Shown piece by piece: positions 1-8,479 of a stretch of 64,000 nt of DNA. The notes beneath the pieces are model-generated. The model had not been told where the DNA came from. It saw only the letters and a list, made by a program, of their open reading frames with translations, and did no database searches. The position numbers and the translations under genes were made by a program. Source of the stretch: Microbacterium sp. UFMG61 (GTDB lineage: Bacteria > Actinomycetota > Actinomycetes > Actinomycetales > Microbacteriaceae); NCBI RefSeq assembly GCF_015354505.1, contig NZ_JACAFP010000001.1:152117-216116 (forward strand). The letters run 5' to 3'. Position 1 is the first letter of the stretch; every line of letters starts with the position of its first letter.

Positions 1-37
1 AGGAATCCGCCGGCTCAGTAAGCTCCTCTCGCCCGGG

Positions 38-1288
38 TTAGTCCGGTTCCGCCAGGTATCGGTGGATCAGAGTGACGGCCATCGCGCCCTCGCCGACGGC
101 CGAGGCGACTCGTTTGACCGATTTCGCGCGTACGTCGCCGGCGGCGAAGATCCCAGGGACGGAGGTTTCCAGATAGAACGGTGGCCGGGCAATCGGCCAC
201 CGCTCGAGATCGGCGGGGGCCAGGTCCACACCGGTCAGGACGAAGCCACGACTGTCGAGTCGGACATCGGTGGTCTCTGCCCACTCGGTGTTCGGGGCGC
301 CGCCGATGCAGACGAACAGGTGGGTCGCGGGCACGCGTGCCGTTGTGCCGGCCTGGTCAAGAGTGATCTCCTGCAGGTGGTCGCCGCCGCCGACGGCGAC
401 GACGCGGGTGTGGACGAGGATCGTGACATTCGGCTGTGCAGCGAGACGGTTGAGCAGGTAGGCCGACATGGTCGAGGAGAGCGATGCTCCGCGCACCAGG
501 ACGGTGACGTGCGCGGCGTGGGCCGCCAGGTTCATCGCAGCCTGCCCCGCGGAGTTGGCGCCACCGACGACGTATACGTGCAACCCGATGCAGGTGGAAG
601 CTTCGCTCGTCCCTGCGCCGTAGTAGATCCCCGCCCCTTCCCACTCGTGCTCACCATCCACGTCGAGTCGCCTCCAGCGCACACCCGTCGCCGAGAGAGC
701 CGACCGGGCTCGGATCTCCGATCCGTCGGCGAGCACGGCGCGCACATCATGGTCCTTGAATGTGCGGGCGATGCCGTGGCGCATGAGGACAAGGTCCGTG
801 CCGAACGAGACGGCCTGCCGGCGGGCGCGCTCTGCGAGATCTGCTCCGGAGATCCCGCCGGGAAAGCCGAGGTAGTTCTCGATGAGGCTGCTGAATCCCG
901 CCTGACCGCCGACGGCGTCGCGTTCGACGACGGCAACGCTGAGCCCTTCGGACGCCGCGTACACGGCCGCCGAGAGTCCCGCGGGACCCGCCCCATGGAT
1001 GATGAGATCGTAGGTCGACCGCGATGGAGACTTCACCCATCCCAAGGCGGCCGCCACCCGAGCGGGCGTGGGGTGCTCGAGGAGCTGGCCGTCGGCGAAC
1101 AGCACCAGCGGAAGCTGGCGACCGGTCAGAGGAATGCCTTCCGCCGTCTGCGAGCTGGTCGGCACACTGATGGACAGGAAGGGCACCTCGCTACGTGTCA
1201 GATAGTCACGCAGGGCATACTCGTCTCGCCCGTCCACGTCGGTGATGAGTTTGAGGGGCAGCTTGCCGCCAGAGGCGATGCTCGTCAT
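38..1288 (-). CDS. Thioredoxin reductase-like FAD oxidoreductase lacking the CxxC pair
   Basis: A 416-residue flavoprotein. Residues 1-85 resemble a thioredoxin/glutaredoxin-like N-terminal domain. The FAD dinucleotide motif GAGPAG lies at 99-104, followed by VERDAVGGQAG. The NAD(P)H motif GGANSAG is at 242-248, and the closing FAD motif (FAAGD) is near the C-terminus. Classical thioredoxin reductases carry a redox CxxC just before the second nucleotide motif. Here that stretch reads STCIG (231-235) with a single cysteine, so ordinary thioredoxin reduction is unlikely. Its ATG overlaps the stop of the upstream UBP zinc finger gene (ATGA), which suggests translational coupling. It is the last gene of the leftward redox cluster that begins with the DyP peroxidase. 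The fold is clear; the substrate is unknown. Confidence 0.85.
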   Translation of the reverse strand: MTSIASGGKLPLKLITDVDGRDEYALRDYLTRSEVPFLSISVPTSSQTAEGIPLTGRQLPLVLFADGQLLEHPTPARVAAALGWVKSPSRSTYDLIIHGAGPAGLSAAVYAASEGLSVAVVERDAVGGQAGFSSLIENYLGFPGGISGADLAERARRQAVSFGTDLVLMRHGIARTFKDHDVRAVLADGSEIRARSALSATGVRWRRLDVDGEHEWEGAGIYYGAGTSEASTCIGLHVYVVGGANSAGQAAMNLAAHAAHVTVLVRGASLSSTMSAYLLNRLAAQPNVTILVHTRVVAVGGGDHLQEITLDQAGTTARVPATHLFVCIGGAPNTEWAETTDVRLDSRGFVLTGVDLAPADLERWPIARPPFYLETSVPGIFAAGDVRAKSVKRVASAVGEGAMAVTLIHRYLAEPD

Positions 1289-1644
1289 GCGTTTTCAGCG
1301 AGTTGGTCTTCCCAATCTCTCGGCACCCGGTTCGCAGGCCCGGGAGTGGGTTGAGATCGTGGGTGGCTTCGCGGAGGCGCAAGGACAGGCCCCTCGAATG
1401 CTGTCTCGGTGCCGAAGTCCCAGAACCAGTCCTCGCCTGGTTCGAAGCTCTGAATCACGCGATGGCCGCTCGTGTGAGCGTGCGTGGTGGCGTGCTTATG
1501 CAGGGAGTCGTCGCAGCATCCGATATGCCCGCACAACGCGCATCGGCGCAGGTGCAGCCACCACGACTCGATCTCCTCACAGTCCACGCACCCCGGTCCG
1601 GATGGCGGTACGTCCGTACGGATGAAGTCATTGAGGTCGCTCAT
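1285..1644 (-). CDS. UBP-type zinc finger domain protein
   Basis: A 119-residue small protein starting at MSDLNDFI. A longer reading to 1731 exists but has no family support. It has the Cys/His pattern of the UBP zinc finger: CVDCEEIE, then RRCALCGHIGCCD, then HKHATTHAHTSGH, ending in the aromatic stretch FEPGEDWFWDF. In bacteria this domain occurs as small stand-alone proteins, often beside thioredoxin-reductase-like flavoproteins, as here where the two genes overlap by 4 nt. Eukaryotic UBP fingers bind the ubiquitin C-terminus; the bacterial ligand is unknown. The domain call is firm; the role, possibly as a partner of the flavoprotein, is inference. Confidence 0.85.
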   Translation of the reverse strand: MSDLNDFIRTDVPPSGPGCVDCEEIESWWLHLRRCALCGHIGCCDDSLHKHATTHAHTSGHRVIQSFEPGEDWFWDFGTETAFEGPVLAPPRSHPRSQPTPGPANRVPRDWEDQLAENA

Positions 1645-1705
1645 GAGTGGTCCTCCTATCGTCGGTGTGCTGTCGGGGTCATCGTGACTGGAATCATGTC
1701 GGCAC

Positions 1706-2089
1706 TCATGCGTGTACCTGGTGCCAGGCACTGATTCTGAAGTTGTCCACGCGGAAGCTGGCGAACCCCATGACCCATTGAGGCCCGGTGGCGGGGAGCG
1801 TGAGACACAGTGCCAGTTCGGCCAGAACCACCTGGCCCGAGACCGCCAAGCTCACGAGTTCCGTGTGCCAGTCAGCGAACGTGTTCCGGATGTCGCAGAT
1901 CATCGACACGACGGCCACGCGCCCGCGAATGATCTCCCGCGCGGAGGGCTGGTAGGTGACATCCTCGGTCAGGAATGCGTGGATGTCGTGGTCGCTACCC
2001 TCGTTCAAGATGGTGACGAAATCGCGGATGACGAGTTCGATCTCCAGCAATTCGATGGCGGTCAGTGGACGTTCCCAGTGCTCGTGCAT
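1706..2089 (-). CDS. SnoaL-like / NTF2-fold protein (first of pair)
   Basis: About 127 residues starting at MHEHWERPLTAIE. The open frame continues upstream to 2266 but that part is low-complexity and overlaps the preceding gene. The helix-rich start, DFVTILNEGSDHDIHAFLTED and a central beta region are typical of the SnoaL-like NTF2 fold used by polyketide cyclases, small isomerases and binding proteins. It lies 8 nt after the stop of a second SnoaL-like gene, so the two are surely co-transcribed. No catalytic residues can be assigned. The fold call is moderate; the function is unknown. Confidence 0.65.
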   Translation of the reverse strand: MHEHWERPLTAIELLEIELVIRDFVTILNEGSDHDIHAFLTEDVTYQPSAREIIRGRVAVVSMICDIRNTFADWHTELVSLAVSGQVVLAELALCLTLPATGPQWVMGFASFRVDNFRISAWHQVHA

Positions 2090-2097
2090 ATCGACCT

Positions 2098-2610
2098 CTA
2101 TGCCGTGCTGATTCGGAGGGCAGAGATCGTGTCCCCGCCGGTGGAGAAGGTCAGGGTGGCCGGACCGTTGTAGCCGTCTCCGTGCACTTGGGTGTGCACG
2201 GCAAGCTCGGTGCCGTCCCAGGCGTGCAGGAGGTCCGTGAATTGCACGCGGTTTTCGATGATCCATTTCTCAATCCACACGGTGATGCCCTGGAAACCCT
2301 CGAACAACATCCCCCACGCGTCGACGTGCGCGTCGGAATGAAAGCACCGGGTGAGAGCGTCAGCGTTCTGCGCGTTTGCGGCGTGCAGGGCATCGGTGAC
2401 CACGGAGGGCACGTGTCCTTCAAGACGTCGCACATGCTCGAGCGCGGAGCCGCCGGCTGCTTCGGCGGGAGCAGAACGGGTGGTCTGAGGGTTCATGTCA
2501 CGGATGAGGAACGTCCCCATGCCCTCGCCGATACCGCGGATGACGGGGTGGCGAACGGATGCGACCGGCTTCGGGGCGTCGGCCATGGGCGGTGCGGCGA
2601 GGGTGGTCAT
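2098..2610 (-). CDS. SnoaL-like / NTF2-fold protein (second of pair)
   Basis: A 170-residue protein, taking the ATG at 2610 (MTTLAAPPMADAPK) with a purine-rich AGAGAG upstream. An in-frame start at 2706 would add a proline-rich leader. The C-terminal 110 residues (HAANAQNADALTRCFHSDAH, then WIEKWIIENRVQFTDLLHAW) look like a SnoaL-like domain. It sits between the DyP peroxidase gene (114 nt upstream) and the other SnoaL-like gene. The pair may form a heterodimer, since NTF2-fold proteins usually dimerise, but this is inference. Start choice is uncertain. Confidence 0.65.
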   Translation of the reverse strand: MTTLAAPPMADAPKPVASVRHPVIRGIGEGMGTFLIRDMNPQTTRSAPAEAAGGSALEHVRRLEGHVPSVVTDALHAANAQNADALTRCFHSDAHVDAWGMLFEGFQGITVWIEKWIIENRVQFTDLLHAWDGTELAVHTQVHGDGYNGPATLTFSTGGDTISALRISTA

Positions 2611-2724
2611 GGATGCTCTCTGTCGGGTCGGAGGTGCGGTGGATGGTTGCGACGGTAGGTCGGGGATGGGAGGTGGGACATCCCCCGGCAGGGGAGGGGG
2701 CATCACCTGTGTGACTTGTCGCCG

Positions 2725-3666
2725 TCAATCCGGGGAACGAAGTGAGGCGAGAACGTCCGCACGCGGTGCGAAGAAGACCGAGCCGGTGACGGCGGTGGAA
2801 AAGTCGAGGAGTTGGTCGTGCAGCCCCGGCGGATCGCCGATGAACATGCGCTCGAGCATCGTCTGGATGACGGAGAGGTCTCGCGAGTACCCGAGGAAGT
2901 ATGTGCCGAACTCTCCGTGACCGGGGCGACCGAACGGCATGTTGTCCCGTTGAATGTCGTGTTCGGTGCCGTCGTCATCCGTGACGGTCGCGAGCGTCTT
3001 ATGCGATTTCTGACCCCGTTCCGCGTCGTCGAGTTCGAGGCCTTCGAGTTTCGTCCGGCCGATGATGGCCTCTTGCCTCTCCGTCGGAAGAGCACGCCAG
3101 GAAGGGAGAGGGTGAAGATACTTCTGAGTGACGACATAGGTGCCCCCTGCGTTGCCCGGGTCCTCATCGCCGACGAGGACTGCGTCGTCGGCATCAGGTC
3201 CGACAGGGTTCGCAGTGCCGTCGACGAACCCCAGCAGATCTCTGCGGTCGAATGAGCGGAACCCGACTGTTTCGTCCTCGACACTGACCGCATACCCGAG
3301 GGCGTCGAGAATCTGCCGCTCGAGCTCGAAGCACACGTCGGCGCGCTCCGCACGGATGTGGAACAGCAGATCTCCCGGCGTGGCGGGGGCAGTGTGCGCG
3401 GCACCGATGACCGGCGTGAAGTCGCGCAGTTGTGCAGGCGTCGGCAGCCCGGTGATCTCAGCCCAGATGCGATTCCCGATCCCGACCGTGCACGTGAGCA
3501 TCGTTTCCGGGAATCGAAAAGTGAGGGTCTTGAGCGTGTCTGCGAGATCGACGATGACATCGCGCGCGCTGTCGATGCCGCCCGAGACCACTGACACGAC
3601 CAGGAACACGGCGTTCGCAGTCAGCGGCGTCGTCAGCGCCTGCACAGCTCCAGTTGTGTCGGACAC
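2725..3666 (-). CDS. Dyp-type heme peroxidase (B-type)
   Basis: A 313-residue dye-decolorising peroxidase. The family motif GFVDGTANP at 146-154 supplies the distal Asp, RDNMPFG (from R240) supplies the distal Arg, and YLHPLPSWRALP carries the proximal heme ligand His185. The absence of a Tat leader points to the short cytoplasmic B-type family (YfeX/DypB-like). These enzymes use peroxide to oxidise varied substrates, sometimes inside encapsulin shells, but no encapsulin gene is adjacent. It is the first gene of a leftward cluster (two SnoaL-like proteins, UBP finger, flavoprotein), divergent from an XRE regulator. Confidence 0.93.
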   Translation of the reverse strand: MSDTTGAVQALTTPLTANAVFLVVSVVSGGIDSARDVIVDLADTLKTLTFRFPETMLTCTVGIGNRIWAEITGLPTPAQLRDFTPVIGAAHTAPATPGDLLFHIRAERADVCFELERQILDALGYAVSVEDETVGFRSFDRRDLLGFVDGTANPVGPDADDAVLVGDEDPGNAGGTYVVTQKYLHPLPSWRALPTERQEAIIGRTKLEGLELDDAERGQKSHKTLATVTDDDGTEHDIQRDNMPFGRPGHGEFGTYFLGYSRDLSVIQTMLERMFIGDPPGLHDQLLDFSTAVTGSVFFAPRADVLASLRSPD

Positions 3667-3828
3667 GCATCCCTCTCTCCCGGTCCGCTCGTATGGCGGG
3701 ACCTGGAGACAGTGTGAGCAGCAACGGCCGACCTCGGCATCCGACAGTTGTCGAGGATGGACTCGACCCTCACGGCATGCGATATCCGGCTTCCGGACAG
3801 GTGATGTGGCCGCTCATCTCAGGTCGAT

Positions 3829-3846
3829 ACGTTGCAGTCTCAACGT
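3829..3846. promoter_or_regulatory. Inverted repeat ACGTTG-N6-CAACGT, candidate operator
   Basis: A perfect 6-bp inverted repeat with a 6-nt spacer in the 206-nt divergent region between the peroxidase gene and the XRE regulator, 26 nt before the regulator start. Position and symmetry fit an autoregulatory operator. No footprint or second copy was seen. Confidence 0.4.
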
Positions 3847-3872
3847 TGGACACCTACCCCCGAGGACAACGC

Positions 3873-4718
3873 ATGGACACTGCGCTCACCGCTCTTGGCG
3901 ACTACTTCCGAGCACGGCGTGCTGTGCTCGCACCCGAGGATGTCGGTCTACCCCGCATGAGAGGTCGGCGCGTACCTGGTCTCCGCCGTGACGAAGTCGC
4001 AGAACTCGCCGGGATCAGCAACGACTACTACCTGCGGATCGAGCAGGGCCGAGGCGCGCGTCCTTCCGACCAGGTCATCGGGGCTGTCGCTCGAGCGCTA
4101 CGTCTGGACGTAGAATCCACCGCCTACGCGTTTCGGTTGGTTTCCGGGCAGATGCCGCGTGGGGGCGTGATGCGCGACGCGGACACACCCGACCGCATCT
4201 CCAGAACCCTCGCCCAGTGGACTCACACACCCGCATACGTGTCCGACCCCCACCGGGACATCATCGCGTCGAACCCCCTCGCCACGATCTTCGGAGAAGG
4301 TGGATTGGCTGCAGGATCGAATCAGGTTGCAGCGCTGTTCAACGAAAGAATGCGCCGCAACCTCGTGGAATGGGAGCCGATGACGCGCTCCGCCGTTGCG
4401 ACCCTGCGACGCGACGCTCATCCGGAATCCCCGAGGCTGCGCGAACTCCTCCAGCAGCTTTCGGTCGATGACGACTTCGTGCGCATCTGGGCCCGGCACG
4501 ACGTGTCCGGGCCGGAGGACGCGACGTTCCGTTTCGCCTTCGACGGTGTCGGCGAGATCGCCATCGATGCGCAGAACTTCGCCGTCCGGAGCATGCCGGG
4601 CTATCAGCTCACGGTGCTGTCTGCACAGCCGGGCGGTCGCGGAGCCGAGATCTTTGCTCACCTTGCCAAGTCGCTCCCTGACGGCAACTCCGCGAGCATG
4701 ACCCAGGTAAGACGATGA
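3873..4718 (+). CDS. XRE-family regulator with MmyB-like ligand-binding domain
   Basis: A 281-residue regulator; the ATG at 3873 follows GAGGA at a good distance and begins MDTALTALGDYFRARR. The HTH is at about residues 25-80 (GLRRDEVAELAGISNDYYLR then EQGRGARPS), the hallmark of MmyB-type actinobacterial regulators. The C-terminal two thirds match the MmyB-like ligand-binding domain (LVEWEPMTRSAVATLRRDA; FDGVGEIAIDAQNFAVRSMP). Such proteins usually repress an adjacent oxidoreductase or transporter and respond to small hydrophobic ligands. Here both the divergent peroxidase cluster and the downstream PucR/MFS genes are candidate targets. It overlaps the next gene by 4 nt. Confidence 0.88.
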   Translation: MDTALTALGDYFRARRAVLAPEDVGLPRMRGRRVPGLRRDEVAELAGISNDYYLRIEQGRGARPSDQVIGAVARALRLDVESTAYAFRLVSGQMPRGGVMRDADTPDRISRTLAQWTHTPAYVSDPHRDIIASNPLATIFGEGGLAAGSNQVAALFNERMRRNLVEWEPMTRSAVATLRRDAHPESPRLRELLQQLSVDDDFVRIWARHDVSGPEDATFRFAFDGVGEIAIDAQNFAVRSMPGYQLTVLSAQPGGRGAEIFAHLAKSLPDGNSASMTQVRR

Positions 4719-6028
4719 CTCTCGACGCTGGGTGGTACAACGCGGACCTGGATTCCGTGACCGGCTCCTCCGTAGCGTCGTTGGTGTGGCCAAATCAGCA
4801 ACAAGCGACCATTGACGACCAGCGCCGTCCCGACCTGATCCCGCTCCCTTCAGGAGGTGGCGCGACGAGCCTGCAAGACCTCGTCGACGAGCTCTCCGAA
4901 GTCCTCGGCCGCTCGGTGATGATCCAGGACTCGAGATTCCATCTCATCGCAGCCAGCGCGCAGGGTGACGATATCGACGAGCTACAGATGCGGACGCTTC
5001 TCACACGAGTAACCCCTCGCGGTGCGTGCGACGTGATGGAAGAAGCCGGCGTCATCCGCAGCCGGCATCCTATGAGCGTCGACTTTTCGGGTTACGGCGC
5101 TCACGACCGCTTCATAGTTCCCATTTGGGCAGACGACGAGCACCTGGGGACGATCTGGCTCATCAAGACGGGGCTCCCGTCATTGAGGGAGGACGACTTC
5201 CGCGCCATCGACGCTACTGCGATCGTTGCCAGCTCTCTCCTGCAGGCGCGTCTTCGAGGGACCGCCAGAAGTGCGCGCGAGCTCGTCTTTCGCACCCTTC
5301 TGGCGGGAGATCAGTCCGCGCGTCATGAAGCGCTCGCCACCGCAGTGCGGAGCCACGGGATCACGCGTGGACCGGAGACTGTCGTGCGTGCAGTGACGTT
5401 CGGCGAGGATGCGCCGGTGATTCAGCGCGCGGCGTTCTGCCGTGCCTTGGAGACGAGTACACGCCAGGCGATGACCTTCATCGGCGAGCTCGACTCAGCT
5501 CTGCTGTTCGTCGGTCGCCGGCACGCACAGGAGAACATCGACGCGCTGATCCGTTCCGAAGCGGAACGGGCGGGAGTCCCGCTCAAAGCCGTCGGAATCT
5601 CTCATCTCTCCGAGAACGAGACGGATCTGCTCGCAGTCGCGGCCCGCGCAGTCGCAACAGCCGCAGTCGTAGAGATGCTGCCCGACCTGGGTATCAGCGC
5701 ACGATCCGATGAGGTGGGCCCCTGGTTGTTGCTTGCTGATGTCCTCGCCAGCCCGGAACGGCTGCAGTGGTATTCGCCGGCGGCCTATGCGCTCATTCAT
5801 GACGTGGATCCGATGCGTCGCCGGACGGTGGAAGTGCTTCTCGACGCTGCGAACCACATCCGTGAGGCGTGCGACTCGCTTCACATTCACCGCACAACCC
5901 TGTACTACCGGCTCGAGAATATGCCTGATGTCGTCAAGACCGCACTCGATGACGGAATGCAGCGCAGTGCGCTTCATCTCGCGCTGAAACTCGCGACCTA
6001 TTGGGAAAACGCCGGTTACATTCGCTAG
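4715..6028 (+). CDS. PucR-type transcriptional regulator
   Basis: A 437-residue protein whose ATG overlaps the XRE stop. Residues 55-190 form a sensor-like region (LQDLVDELSEVLGRSVMIQD, RFIVPIWADDEHLGTIWLI). The C-terminal 60 residues carry the PucR-type HTH: LLDAANHIREACDSLHIHR followed by TTLYYRLENM. PucR-type proteins often control purine, amine or amino acid catabolism and transport. Two different regulators sharing an overlapping junction ahead of an MFS gene is unusual and suggests joint control of that exporter. The effector is unknown. Confidence 0.85.
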   Translation: MTLDAGWYNADLDSVTGSSVASLVWPNQQQATIDDQRRPDLIPLPSGGGATSLQDLVDELSEVLGRSVMIQDSRFHLIAASAQGDDIDELQMRTLLTRVTPRGACDVMEEAGVIRSRHPMSVDFSGYGAHDRFIVPIWADDEHLGTIWLIKTGLPSLREDDFRAIDATAIVASSLLQARLRGTARSARELVFRTLLAGDQSARHEALATAVRSHGITRGPETVVRAVTFGEDAPVIQRAAFCRALETSTRQAMTFIGELDSALLFVGRRHAQENIDALIRSEAERAGVPLKAVGISHLSENETDLLAVAARAVATAAVVEMLPDLGISARSDEVGPWLLLADVLASPERLQWYSPAAYALIHDVDPMRRRTVEVLLDAANHIREACDSLHIHRTTLYYRLENMPDVVKTALDDGMQRSALHLALKLATYWENAGYIR

Positions 6029-6097
6029 CTCCGCATCAAGACGGCACCGTCCCGCGGCGCTCGTCTCAACGACAACCAGTCACCGAGGAAGACAACC

Positions 6098-7291
6098 ATG
6101 ACGACGTTGAACAGCACGCGACCTCACACCACCGGTTTCTGGGTCGTTGCCGTCACGTTCCTTCTCGTGATGGCGTACTCCACGGTGCCCACACCTCTCT
6201 ACCCGCTCTACCAACAGGAGGACGGGTTCCCGGTCGCCACGATCACCGTCATCTTCGCCGCTTACGCGGTCGGCGTGGTCGCGAGCCTCTTCCTCCTCGG
6301 CCACGTCAGCGACTGGATGGGCAGGCGACGGATGCTCGTCATCGCTGTCCTCGTCTCCACGCTCTCAGCTGTGCTGTTCATGGTGTTCACTCACGTCGCG
6401 GGCCTCCTCGTCGCGCGTGTCATCAACGGCGTCAGCATCGGTGTCCTCACGGCTACGGCGACCGCGCATCTCAGCGAGTTGAGAGCCCGCTCTCGGCCCG
6501 ATGAGAACAGCATCGTGGCTGCATCTGTCGCCGGGGGCGCGAACCTGGGCGGCCTCGCTCTCGGCCCCGTGATCGGCGGGCTCTTCGCGGACTACCTCCC
6601 CGACCCGTTGCACCTGCCGCACACCGTGTTCGCCATCGTGCTGATCCTCCTGGCCATCGCCGTCACCTTGGTTCCCGAGACGGTGAGGAGGTCGTCCCGT
6701 ACGTACCGCGTGCAACGGGTCGCCGTCCCGTCTGCGTCCCGGAGGTCATTCCTTGTCGCCGGGTTCGCGGCGTTCGCCGGATTCGCCCTGTTCGGCCTGT
6801 TCACATCCCTCGCCCCGAGCATCCTCATCGGCACGTTCGACGAGACCGGGCACCTGACCGCCGGGCTGACGGTGTTCGTCGTGTTCGGGTCCGCTGCCGC
6901 GGCGCAGGTCGCTCTCACGCCGATCCCGAGAAAGACCCAGCTTCTGTTCGCGGCGCTCGCGTGCGGGGCGGGCCTCATCTGCATCGCGCTCGGCGCGGTG
7001 TTGGTGTTGTTCGCACTGTTCCTCGTGGGTGGCATCATCTCGGGAGCGGGCGTCGGTGCCCTCTTCAAGAGCTCGCTCGCCGTCGCCGGTGAACTCGCCG
7101 AGCCGGAACGTCGCGGTGAGACCCTCGCCGCGATCTTCCTCGTCGCCTACTGCGGGCTGGCGTTGCCGGTGCTCGCAATCGGAGCCGCGCTCACCGTCGC
7201 GCCGCAGATCGCCGTGCTGCTGGTGTTCGTCGTGCTGGTCGGGCTCGTCACGGTCATTGCGGCGCTGCGCATGCGCGCCCAAGCGGCCTGA
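6098..7291 (+). CDS. MFS transporter (drug efflux type)
   Basis: A 397-residue membrane protein with about 12 hydrophobic segments. The first helix (FWVVAVTFLLVMAYSTVPTP) and the loop 2-3 signature GHVSDWMGRRRMLV identify the major facilitator superfamily, and the length suits a 12-helix drug:H+ antiporter. It begins 70 nt after the PucR-type gene on the same strand, so it may be in that operon or controlled by it. The substrate cannot be read from sequence. Confidence 0.88.
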   Translation: MTTLNSTRPHTTGFWVVAVTFLLVMAYSTVPTPLYPLYQQEDGFPVATITVIFAAYAVGVVASLFLLGHVSDWMGRRRMLVIAVLVSTLSAVLFMVFTHVAGLLVARVINGVSIGVLTATATAHLSELRARSRPDENSIVAASVAGGANLGGLALGPVIGGLFADYLPDPLHLPHTVFAIVLILLAIAVTLVPETVRRSSRTYRVQRVAVPSASRRSFLVAGFAAFAGFALFGLFTSLAPSILIGTFDETGHLTAGLTVFVVFGSAAAAQVALTPIPRKTQLLFAALACGAGLICIALGAVLVLFALFLVGGIISGAGVGALFKSSLAVAGELAEPERRGETLAAIFLVAYCGLALPVLAIGAALTVAPQIAVLLVFVVLVGLVTVIAALRMRAQAA

Positions 7292-7418
7292 GCGACGTCA
7301 TCCGCGGTCGTATGGGTGCGCGGGGAGCCGTGGGTGGTTCACTCCTCCCGACGAATGTAGGAGCAGCATCCGACTCCTGGTCGAGGCTGAAGCCAGCACG
7401 CCAGCGTTGACTGGGGGT

Positions 7419-7982
7419 ATGACCAACGACCCGAACTGGAAGCTCCCTGACGTTCCTTCCTTCTCGCTCACCAGCCCGGACTTCGCGGCGGGCGCTCACC
7501 TTCCCGGTTGGGCTCGCGGATCCGCGTCGGGCGGAGAAGACAGGTCGCCCGCCCTCGAATGGACCGGCGCCCCAGTGGGTACGCAGAGCTACGTGCTCAC
7601 CGTGTTCGACCCCGATGCCCCGTCCGGCTCCGGCTTCTGGCACTGGACGCTCATCGACATCCCGGCGGGCGTGACCGCTCTCGTCCGAGGCGCGGGCACC
7701 GAAGACGACCTTCTGCCTCCGAAAGCCCGGCGCCGACGCAATGAGTACGGCACGGACATCTTCATCGGCGCCGCCCCGCCCGCCGGACACGGCCCTCACC
7801 GCTACGTCTACACTCTCAGCGCTTTGGACATCCCTGCCCTCGAGGTGGCCGCGGACGCCACCCCGGCGATCATCGGGCTCCGGCTCCGCCCGCACATCAT
7901 CGGGCGCGCACAGATGATCGGGTATCAGGAGACGAACGCCGACGGCACCCCTGCGTACGGCCAGGACGGAGCACACGCATGA
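7419..7982 (+). CDS. YbhB/YbcL family Raf kinase inhibitor-like protein (PEBP)
   Basis: A 187-residue phosphatidylethanolamine-binding-protein homologue. The start MTNDPNWKLPDVP is preceded by a GGGGG-rich stretch. It carries the family motifs SPALEWTGAPVGTQSYVLTV, then FDPDAPSGSGFWHWTLIDIP (the DPDAP and HW ligand-pocket signatures), then GPHRYVYTLSALD. Bacterial members are cytoplasmic proteins of unclear function. The stop overlaps the start of the following Dabb-family gene (ATGA), so the two are co-translated. Confidence 0.9.
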   Translation: MTNDPNWKLPDVPSFSLTSPDFAAGAHLPGWARGSASGGEDRSPALEWTGAPVGTQSYVLTVFDPDAPSGSGFWHWTLIDIPAGVTALVRGAGTEDDLLPPKARRRRNEYGTDIFIGAAPPAGHGPHRYVYTLSALDIPALEVAADATPAIIGLRLRPHIIGRAQMIGYQETNADGTPAYGQDGAHA

Positions 7983-8278
7983 TTCACCACCTTGTGTCGT
8001 GGAAGCTCCGCGAAGACGTCGACCGCGCAGAATCCGTCCGACGCACTCGTGAACTTCTGCTCGGTCTGGTCGGCATCGTCGACTCGATCCGATCCATCGA
8101 CATCATCGAGAACGTCGCGTTTCCCGAGATCAACCATGACCTCGCCGTTCTCGCCACCTTCGACGACATCGCGGGTCTCGAGGCCTTCGCGAACAATCCC
8201 ATCCACCGCGCGGCGGTCGTCGAGATCCACACGTTCATCACCGAGCGAGGCGGCATCGACTGGGAGACGCGGGCCTGA
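7979..8278 (+). CDS. Dabb family stress-responsive alpha-beta barrel protein
   Basis: A 99-residue protein beginning MIHHLVSWKLREDVD, the classical opening of Dabb (dimeric alpha-beta barrel) proteins. It continues with DFNHD-like FPEINHDLAVLATFDDIAGL and ends in the usual HFxxVVEIHTFI-type strand. Its start overlaps the preceding PEBP gene by 4 nt. Family members are small stress-induced proteins or cyclase-like enzymes. No catalytic assignment is possible. Confidence 0.9.
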   Translation: MIHHLVSWKLREDVDRAESVRRTRELLLGLVGIVDSIRSIDIIENVAFPEINHDLAVLATFDDIAGLEAFANNPIHRAAVVEIHTFITERGGIDWETRA

Positions 8279-8313
8279 CCCCGGCGCGGTCACACAGGCT
8301 CGAGGACGGACAG

Positions 8314-8387
8314 TGGAGGGGCTGACGGGAATCGAACCCGCGCTATCTGCTTGGGAAGCAGAAGTTCTGCCATTGAACTACAGCCCC
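8314..8387 (-). tRNA. tRNA-Gly (anticodon CCC)
   Basis: The minus strand reads as a full cloverleaf. The acceptor stem GGGGCTG pairs with CAGCCCC, the anticodon stem TCTGC/GCAGA encloses the loop TTCCCAA (anticodon CCC, reading GGG), and the T arm contains GGGTTCGATTCCC. The discriminator is T and the CCA end appears to be encoded (TGG on the plus strand at 8314-8316). The gene is 74 nt including CCA. It lies just upstream of dcd on the opposite strand. Confidence 0.95.
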
Positions 8388-8479
8388 GTACCTGCATCCG
8401 AGGAGCAGGTCACGCCAGCCTACCCGCACGATCCGTCATGACCAAAGTGTCGTCGGCGTGTGGTGACTAGGCTGGTGCC

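Noticed and set aside
62..1354. Long open frame antisense to the TrxR-like gene
   Set aside because: It is a codon-position shadow in high-GC DNA: Arg/Gly-rich with no recognisable motif, while the opposite strand encodes a clear flavoprotein.
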